DNA from: Piscirickettsiaceae bacterium
GTDB lineage: Bacteria > Pseudomonadota > Gammaproteobacteria > Methylococcales > Cycloclasticaceae
Direction of reading: 5' to 3'
Assembly: GCA_002401365.1 (NCBI GenBank)
Contig: NVSW01000074.1
Span: 1 to 11,190 of the forward strand
Length of the DNA stretch: 11,190 bases
This document shows positions 7,274 to 11,190 of the stretch, piece after piece (the first letter of the stretch is position 1; each line of letters opens with the position of its first letter). A program made the position numbers and the translations under genes. The notes below the pieces were generated by a model. The model had not been told where the DNA came from. It did not search any database and saw nothing but the letters and a program-made list of their open reading frames with translations.

Positions 7274-7818
7274 GATGCAACCTTATGCTGGCCAGTTTTT
7301 GGTTTTTCCCACTGCCAAAGTGTCAACGTTTTAGCGCGCGGCTCCATTGTAATACACTCGACAGGACAAGGCGGTAAGCACAGATCACAACCAGTACATT
7401 CAGCTTCTATAACGGTGTGCATATGTTTTGGCGCGCCTAAAATGGCATCCACTGGGCAAGCTTGTATGCACAGTTTGCAACCAATGCAAACGTCTTCATC
7501 AATAACGGCGACTAAGGTCGCTTTCTCAACACCGTTTTCTGAATTTAATGGTTTGGCTTCAACGCCTAATAAATCTGCTAGAGCAGCAATCCCTGCTTCG
7601 CCACCTGGCGGGCACTGATTAATGTCTGCGTCACCATCGGCAATGGCTTGCGCATAAGGGCGGCAACCCGGAAAGTTACACTGGCCACATTGTGTTTGCG
7701 GTAAAACAGCATCAATTTGGTCGACAAGAGGGTCGCCCTCAATTTTGAAGCGAATAGCAGCATACCCAAGCAGGATACCCAAGCAAGCAAAGAGCAAAAT
7801 TAAAACTAAAAAAGACAT
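7270..7818 (-). CDS. rsxB: Rnf/Rsx electron transport complex subunit B (ferredoxin-type)
   Basis: RsxB is an iron-sulfur protein anchored to the cytoplasmic face of the inner membrane that relays electrons inside Rnf and can exchange them with ferredoxin-like partners. The 182-residue product starts with a hydrophobic anchor (about 2-21). A four-cysteine Fe-S domain follows: CGQCNFPGC plus a distal CPPGG (Cys44, 47, 52, 69). Two ferredoxin motifs come next: CIGCKLCIQACP (Cys111, 114, 117, 121) and CTGCDLCLPPCP (Cys141, 144, 147, 151). All ligands for three [4Fe-4S] clusters are intact. The start lies 3 bp after rsxA and the stop overlaps the rsxC ATG, so translation is probably coupled. Length is close to E. 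coli RsxB (192 aa). Confidence 0.96.
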   Translation of the reverse strand: MSFLVLILLFACLGILLGYAAIRFKIEGDPLVDQIDAVLPQTQCGQCNFPGCRPYAQAIADGDADINQCPPGGEAGIAALADLLGVEAKPLNSENGVEKATLVAVIDEDVCIGCKLCIQACPVDAILGAPKHMHTVIEAECTGCDLCLPPCPVECITMEPRAKTLTLWQWEKPKTGQHKVAS

Positions 7819-7821
7819 TGC

Positions 7822-8403
7822 TTAGAACTTCACCAGGCCAGAAAAGCCCATAAAAGCAACCGACATTAAGCCAGCTGTTATCAACGCAATTGCATTGCCT
7901 TTAAAGGGCTCGGGAACGTCAGAAACAGTTATCCGCTCACGGATGGTGGAAAAAAGAACCAGCACCAAAGAAAACCCTATAGCGGCACCAAAACCATATA
8001 AGCCAGACTCGATAAATCCATGGTCTTCTTGCACATTTAGCAATGCCACGCCAAGTACGGCACAGTTGGTGGTAATAAGCGGTAAATAAATACCTAGCAC
8101 TTGATACAGCAAAGGGCTGGTTTTATGGACGACGGCCTCCGTTATTTGTACAACCACGGCGATAACAACGATAAAGGTAATGGTTCTTAAATACTCCAAA
8201 CCAAGTGGTAATAGTAGGTATTGGTTAGCTAAATAGCTACAAACTGAAGCCAACGTTAGCACAAAGGTTGTTGCTAAACCCATGCCCATAGCTGTTTCTA
8301 GCTTGTTTGAAACGCCCATAAAAGGGCACAAGCCAAGAAATTTCACCAATACAAAGTTGTTAACGAGTATGGTGCTAACTAAAATGAGTAAATAGTCGGA
8401 CAT
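7822..8403 (-). CDS. rsxA: Rnf/Rsx electron transport complex subunit A
   Basis: RsxA is a six-helix inner-membrane protein, paralogous to RsxE with inverted topology, that should share a [2Fe-2S] cluster with RsxE in the membrane. The 193-residue length equals that of E. coli RsxA. Conserved family segments are visible: NNFVLVKFLGLCPFMGVS (15-32, Cys26), PLITTNCAVLGVAL (108-121, Cys114) and GFGAAIGFSLVLVLFSTIRER in the C-terminal half. The two cysteines are the expected cluster ligands. It is the first gene of the operon; ACGGAAACT precedes the ATG as a weak ribosome binding site. Its homologue NqrE is the alternative, excluded by the rsxBC neighbours. Confidence 0.96.
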   Translation of the reverse strand: MSDYLLILVSTILVNNFVLVKFLGLCPFMGVSNKLETAMGMGLATTFVLTLASVCSYLANQYLLLPLGLEYLRTITFIVVIAVVVQITEAVVHKTSPLLYQVLGIYLPLITTNCAVLGVALLNVQEDHGFIESGLYGFGAAIGFSLVLVLFSTIRERITVSDVPEPFKGNAIALITAGLMSVAFMGFSGLVKF

Positions 8404-8437
8404 AGTTTCCGTGTGTTTGGTATCAAGCTGAATACTT

Positions 8438-8457
8438 CATCAGTATAAAGTATGATG
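8438..8457. repeat. short inverted repeat just downstream of the rsx -10
   Basis: CATCA (8438-8442) is the exact reverse complement of TGATG (8453-8457), with ten bases between. A second small inverted pair, ATACT (8432-8436) and AGTAT (8442-8446), overlaps it. The position at about +1 to +20 of the predicted rsx transcript would suit an operator. The arms are only 5 bp, so chance is a real alternative. Confidence 0.3.
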
Positions 8458-8459
8458 CG

Positions 8460-8465
8460 ATTATA
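8460..8465 (-). promoter_or_regulatory. candidate -10 element of the rsx operon promoter
   Basis: The minus strand reads a perfect TATAAT here, inside GACGTATAATCGC, with only a poor -35 (GTTTAT at 17 bp). Transcription would start near 8453, giving a leader of about 50 nt before rsxA. A second perfect minus-strand TATAAT lies at 8517-8522, so more than one start is possible. Confidence 0.4.
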
Positions 8466-8511
8466 CGTCGTTAATCAAACATATAAACACTTCAGGTGCA
8501 TTTTACAACGC

Positions 8512-8540
8512 TTCAAATTATATACGTTTCTTTATATAAT
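8512..8540 (+). promoter_or_regulatory. candidate promoter for the TMEM220-family gene
   Basis: TTCAAA (8512-8517, 4 of 6 to the -35 consensus) and a perfect TATAAT (8535-8540) are separated by 17 bp. Transcription would start near 8547, about 50 bases ahead of the ATG at 8598. In such AT-rich DNA a chance match is possible. Confidence 0.45.
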
Positions 8541-8597
8541 TAAAAAGAATAACAAATTATTTTATTATAACAATTGGTTCTAATTTTTCACTAGTGG

Positions 8598-8975
8598 ATG
8601 ATATTTAAAATAGCGAATGCGTTAGTAGCTCTGATGTTTGTCATTTCAGCGCTCTTGCAACTTAATGATCCAGATCCTGTGGTTTGGTTTTGCCTGTATA
8701 TGCTGTGTGCCGTATGTAGCGTGTTAGCATTCACCCAAATCAATGCATGGGGGTTTATGCTCAGCCTATCCATGCTGACGATGATGTGGGCAATGGTGTT
8801 GTTTAGTGATTATTTTTTAAACCCAGATCCGGTGGACTGGGTTGAGGTGTTTAGTGCAACCAGCATGAAGTCTTCGCAAACGGAAATTATTCGAGAAATA
8901 GGTGGTTTGCTAATGTGTTCAGCTTGGACTATGTTTTTAGTGTTCCGCTGCAAAAACAATCCTAAAACTACTTAA
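8598..8975 (+). CDS. TMEM220-family small membrane protein
   Basis: The 125-residue product is a small polytopic membrane protein with four predicted helices at about residues 4-20, 28-45, 51-70 and 101-117. The loop QLNDPDPVVWF (21-31) after helix 1 and REIGGLL (99-105) at the start of helix 4 are the recurring features of the transmembrane family 220 (TMEM220) proteins. The biochemical function of that family is not known to me. The ATG at 8598 is chosen because helix 1 begins right after it; no clear ribosome binding site precedes it. The gene faces away from rsxA, points at metG, and its last 8 bp overlap the end of metG on the other strand. It is expressed separately from the rsx operon, so position alone is weak evidence of a shared role. 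Confidence 0.75.
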   Translation: MIFKIANALVALMFVISALLQLNDPDPVVWFCLYMLCAVCSVLAFTQINAWGFMLSLSMLTMMWAMVLFSDYFLNPDPVDWVEVFSATSMKSSQTEIIREIGGLLMCSAWTMFLVFRCKNNPKTT

Positions 8976-11004
8976 TGCGCATACCGGGTTGAGCGCCTGA
9001 GTCGGGCGACAAAATCCAGATTTCTTCACCGCCTGGTCCTGCGGCTAGTACCATTCCTTCGGATACACCAAAGCGCATTTTCCGTGGTTTAAGGTTAGCC
9101 ACCATTACGGTGAGTCTCCCTTCAAGCTGTTCAGGGCTATAGGCTGATTTAATGCCAGCCAATACTTGGCGTGTTTCATCACCTAAACTAAGCGTTAATC
9201 GCAATAATTTATCGGCGTCTTTAACGTGTTCGGCTTTTTCAATGAGTGCAACACGTAAATCAATTTTGGCAAAATCGTCAAATTCAATCATGTCGCTCTG
9301 GTCAGTGGGGGCTTTCTTTTTAGAGTTAGTGGTTTGTGCTGGAGCGACTTTTTCTAAATTTTCTTTAGATGCTTCAAGCATTGCGGCTAACTTACCTTCA
9401 TCTACACGTGTCATCAACGGTTTGAATTTGTTAATGGTGTGTTTTGTTAGTGGCTGCAAATTAGTTGGCCAACTTAAGGGCTCTACATTAAGGAACGTTT
9501 CAGCTTTAGCGACCATTTTCGGCACAACCGGTTTTAAATAAGCGGCGATAACATAAAATAAATTGATACCAACGCTGCAAATAGCATGGAGTTCGGCATC
9601 ACCACCGTCTTGCTTCGCAACAACCCAGGGTTCTTTTTCATCAATATACTGATTAGCCTTATCAGCTAACGCAGAAATAGCACGCATGGCTTTGCCATAT
9701 TCACGCGACTCGTACAGCTCGGCAATTTCTTTATTCGCATCAACAAACGTTTGAAATAATGCAGGCTCAGCGCACTCAGCAGATAGCTTGCTATCAAAAC
9801 GTTTTTTAATGAAGCCGCTACAACGGCTCGCAATATTAACAACCTTATTAACGAGGTCGGTATTAACGCGTTGGCTGAAGTCTTCAAAGTTAAGATCAAT
9901 ATCTTCAACGCGGTTAGTAAGCTTTGCGGCGAAGTAATAGCGTAAATATTCAGGGTTTAGGTGGTCTAAATAGGTGCGCGCTTTAATGAAGGTGCCGCGC
10001 GATTTAGACATCTTTTCACCATTAACGGTTAAGAAACCGTGTGAGAAAATCGCGGTAGGCGTTCTAAACCCTGCGCCTGTTAGCATGGCTGGCCAAAATA
10101 GCGCGTGGAAATAAACGATGTCTTTACCAATAAAGTGATACAGCTCGGTGGTGCTGTCTTTTGCCCAATATTCGTCAAAATCCAGGCCTTTTTTATCACA
10201 TAAGTTTTTGAAACTGCCCATGTAACCAACGGGTGCATCTAACCAAACGTAAAAGAATTTACCGGGCGCGTTTGGGATTTCAAAGCCAAAGTACGGCGCA
10301 TCGCGTGAAATATCCCAGTCTTGCAGGCCTATTTCAAACCATTCGTTGAGCTTATTGGCAACTTGTTCTTGCAGGTGGCCTGAATGCGTCCATTCTTTTA
10401 ACATAGCCTCAAATTCGCCAAGTTTAAAGAAATGGTGTTCTGAATCTTTATCAATAGGCTTTTCGCCAGAGATAGCTGAAACAGGGTTAATCAGGTCAGT
10501 AGGTGAATAGGTGGCGCTACACGCTTCGCAATTATCGCCGTATTGATCAAGTGCACCACATTTAGGGCATTCGCCTTTAATAAAGCGATCAGGCAGAAAC
10601 ATTTCTTTTACAGGGTCGTAAGCCTGAGTAATGGTTCTTTTTTCAATATAACCCTGTTCGTTTAATCGATTGTAAATGAGTTCAGAGAAACTGCGTGTTT
10701 CGTCAGAATGGGTGGTATAAAAGTTGTCAAAATCAACATTAAAATCTTCGAAATCCGCGTTATGTTGAGCCCAAGTATCAGCTATTAATTGCTCCGGCGT
10801 AATGCCTTCTTGTTGTGCTCTAAGCATAATCGGCGTGCCGTGTGCGTCGTCAGCGCAAACATAGTGGCAAGTGTGGCCGCGTAGCTTCTGAAAACGAACC
10901 CAAATATCGGTTTGGATATATTCAACTAAGTGGCCAATATGGATAGGACCATTAGCGTACGGCAATGCGCTAGTAACAAGGATCTTTCTAATTTCGTTTG
11001 ACAT
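8968..11004 (-). CDS. metG: methionyl-tRNA synthetase
   Basis: MetRS is a cytoplasmic class I synthetase that charges tRNA-Met, including the initiator. The 678-residue product matches E. coli MetG (677 aa) in length and layout. The Rossmann catalytic domain carries the HIGH signature (22-25) in YANGPIHIGHLVEY. A connective domain holds one zinc knuckle with Cys146, 149, 159 and 162 (CPKC-x9-CEAC). KMSKS lies at 331-335 in NGEKMSKSRGTF. An alpha-helical anticodon-binding domain (about 390-545) contains the conserved DEKEPW. A polar linker (about 550-570) leads to a C-terminal Trbp111/EMAP-type tRNA-binding and dimerisation domain (about 574-678), with FDDFAKIDLRVA and NLKPRKMRFGVSEGM. No residue of note is missing. 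The metG-rnf neighbourhood is known from other gammaproteobacteria such as Pseudomonas. The ribosome binding site is weak. Confidence 0.98.
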   Translation of the reverse strand: MSNEIRKILVTSALPYANGPIHIGHLVEYIQTDIWVRFQKLRGHTCHYVCADDAHGTPIMLRAQQEGITPEQLIADTWAQHNADFEDFNVDFDNFYTTHSDETRSFSELIYNRLNEQGYIEKRTITQAYDPVKEMFLPDRFIKGECPKCGALDQYGDNCEACSATYSPTDLINPVSAISGEKPIDKDSEHHFFKLGEFEAMLKEWTHSGHLQEQVANKLNEWFEIGLQDWDISRDAPYFGFEIPNAPGKFFYVWLDAPVGYMGSFKNLCDKKGLDFDEYWAKDSTTELYHFIGKDIVYFHALFWPAMLTGAGFRTPTAIFSHGFLTVNGEKMSKSRGTFIKARTYLDHLNPEYLRYYFAAKLTNRVEDIDLNFEDFSQRVNTDLVNKVVNIASRCSGFIKKRFDSKLSAECAEPALFQTFVDANKEIAELYESREYGKAMRAISALADKANQYIDEKEPWVVAKQDGGDAELHAICSVGINLFYVIAAYLKPVVPKMVAKAETFLNVEPLSWPTNLQPLTKHTINKFKPLMTRVDEGKLAAMLEASKENLEKVAPAQTTNSKKKAPTDQSDMIEFDDFAKIDLRVALIEKAEHVKDADKLLRLTLSLGDETRQVLAGIKSAYSPEQLEGRLTVMVANLKPRKMRFGVSEGMVLAAGPGGEEIWILSPDSGAQPGMRIK

Positions 11005-11074
11005 AAATTAATGGCAGTAATTTGAATAGTTGAGCAGCTATGGCTCACGATTATTCAAGTTTTATTTTAAGGGT

Positions 11075-11103
11075 TTGATTTATTGACGGTATTGTCCCAT
11101 AAA
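11075..11103 (+). promoter_or_regulatory. weak candidate rightward promoter upstream of metG
   Basis: TTGATT (11075-11080) and CATAAA (11098-11103) are 17 bp apart and each match consensus at 4 of 6 positions. It would drive a gene to the right of the window. In E. coli the gene divergent from metG is mrp/apbC, but nothing visible here shows that the same holds. Confidence 0.2.
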
Positions 11104-11118
11104 AGCAGCTGTATGGGA
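11095..11118. repeat. 7-bp inverted repeat overlapping the candidate rightward promoter
   Basis: TCCCATA (11095-11101) and TATGGGA (11112-11118) are exact reverse complements around a 10-base centre that contains the palindrome CAGCTG (11106-11111). It overlaps the candidate -10 and could be an operator. No run of T follows, so it is not an intrinsic terminator. Confidence 0.4.
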
Positions 11119-11174
11119 GAGAGTGTTGTATTAGCAAAACAGCGCTGAAGCTTGTACTGAGTGAATTTGCGGCA

Positions 11175-11190
11175 TAAAAAAAGCGCAATG
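11175..11190 (-). terminator. possible half of a leftward intrinsic terminator at the window edge
   Basis: Read on the minus strand, the edge gives CATTGCGC followed by a run of seven T, the look of the descending stem and U-tract of a rho-independent terminator. The other stem arm would lie outside. If real, a minus-strand gene ends just to the right. Confidence 0.25.

Larger units (their letters stand above)
8404..8597. other. AT-rich divergent regulatory region between rsxA and the TMEM220 gene
   Basis: This 194-bp gap is very AT-rich, especially 8511-8590, and contains several TATAAT-like elements on both strands. It must serve the leftward rsx operon and the rightward small membrane-protein gene. 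I see no RNA gene, rho-independent terminator or coding sequence in it. Confidence 0.6.

Noticed and set aside
3403..8403. Na+-translocating NADH:quinone reductase (Nqr) operon
   Set aside because: Subunits A, D, E and G are related to Nqr proteins, but RsxB with three Fe-S motifs and RsxC with two ferredoxin motifs are specific to Rnf, and nqrF is absent.
8511..8590. AT-rich stretch as a replication or attachment site
   Set aside because: There are no direct repeats, DnaA-box cluster, integrase or tRNA nearby; ordinary promoter DNA explains it.
9152..9541. Plus-strand 129-codon frame inside metG
   Set aside because: It is antisense to the conserved MetRS C-terminal region.

Overview
The window looks like chromosomal core sequence from a moderately low-GC, Gram-negative gammaproteobacterium, probably marine. 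Three things point there: a complete group of Rnf/Rsx electron-transport genes in the order A-B-C-D-G-E next to metG, an E. coli-type methionyl-tRNA synthetase, and homologues of E. coli PgaA and RNase AM (YciV). I cannot fix the genus from sequence alone; a Cellvibrionales-like lineage is only a guess. I see no phage, insertion sequence, CRISPR array, tRNA or rRNA.

Left edge (1-1807, minus strand): the first 602 codons of a pgaA-type gene, the outer-membrane porin that exports poly-beta-1,6-N-acetylglucosamine. It is cut by the window edge inside its beta-barrel; pgaB, pgaC and pgaD, if present, should lie to the left. An 85-bp divergent gap follows, then rnm (1893-2714, plus strand), a PHP-domain 5'-3' exonuclease whose best promoter sits so close to its ATG that the message may be leaderless.

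Centre (2730-8403, minus strand): a compact operon, rsxA-rsxB-rsxC-rsxD-rsxG-rsxE, followed 7 bp downstream by a TonB-family gene. The junctions are short gaps or overlaps (3-bp gap, 4-bp overlap, 2-bp gap, 1-bp gap, 8-bp overlap, 7-bp gap), so the seven genes are probably one transcript. RsxC takes electrons from NADH and passes them through RsxB iron-sulfur clusters, the RsxA/RsxE cluster and the covalently bound flavins of RsxD and RsxG, coupled to ion movement across the inner membrane. All key cysteines and both flavinylation threonines are present, so the complex looks functional. The last gene encodes an inner-membrane-anchored TonB with its energy-coupling Ser/His pair intact. It takes the place where many gammaproteobacteria have nth, and is the most unusual thing here.

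Right side: an AT-rich intergenic region (8404-8597) carries promoters for rsxA (leftward) and for a small TMEM220-family membrane protein (8598-8975, rightward). That gene converges on metG (8968-11004, minus strand) and overlaps its end by 8 bp. The last 186 bp hold the metG upstream region, a 7-bp inverted repeat, a weak rightward promoter candidate and half of a possible leftward terminator.

I see no clear new defence, mobile or biosynthetic system. The points worth following are the TonB gene in the Rnf operon, the probable leaderless rnm message, and a pgaA leader with no room or GGA sites for E. coli-style CsrA control.
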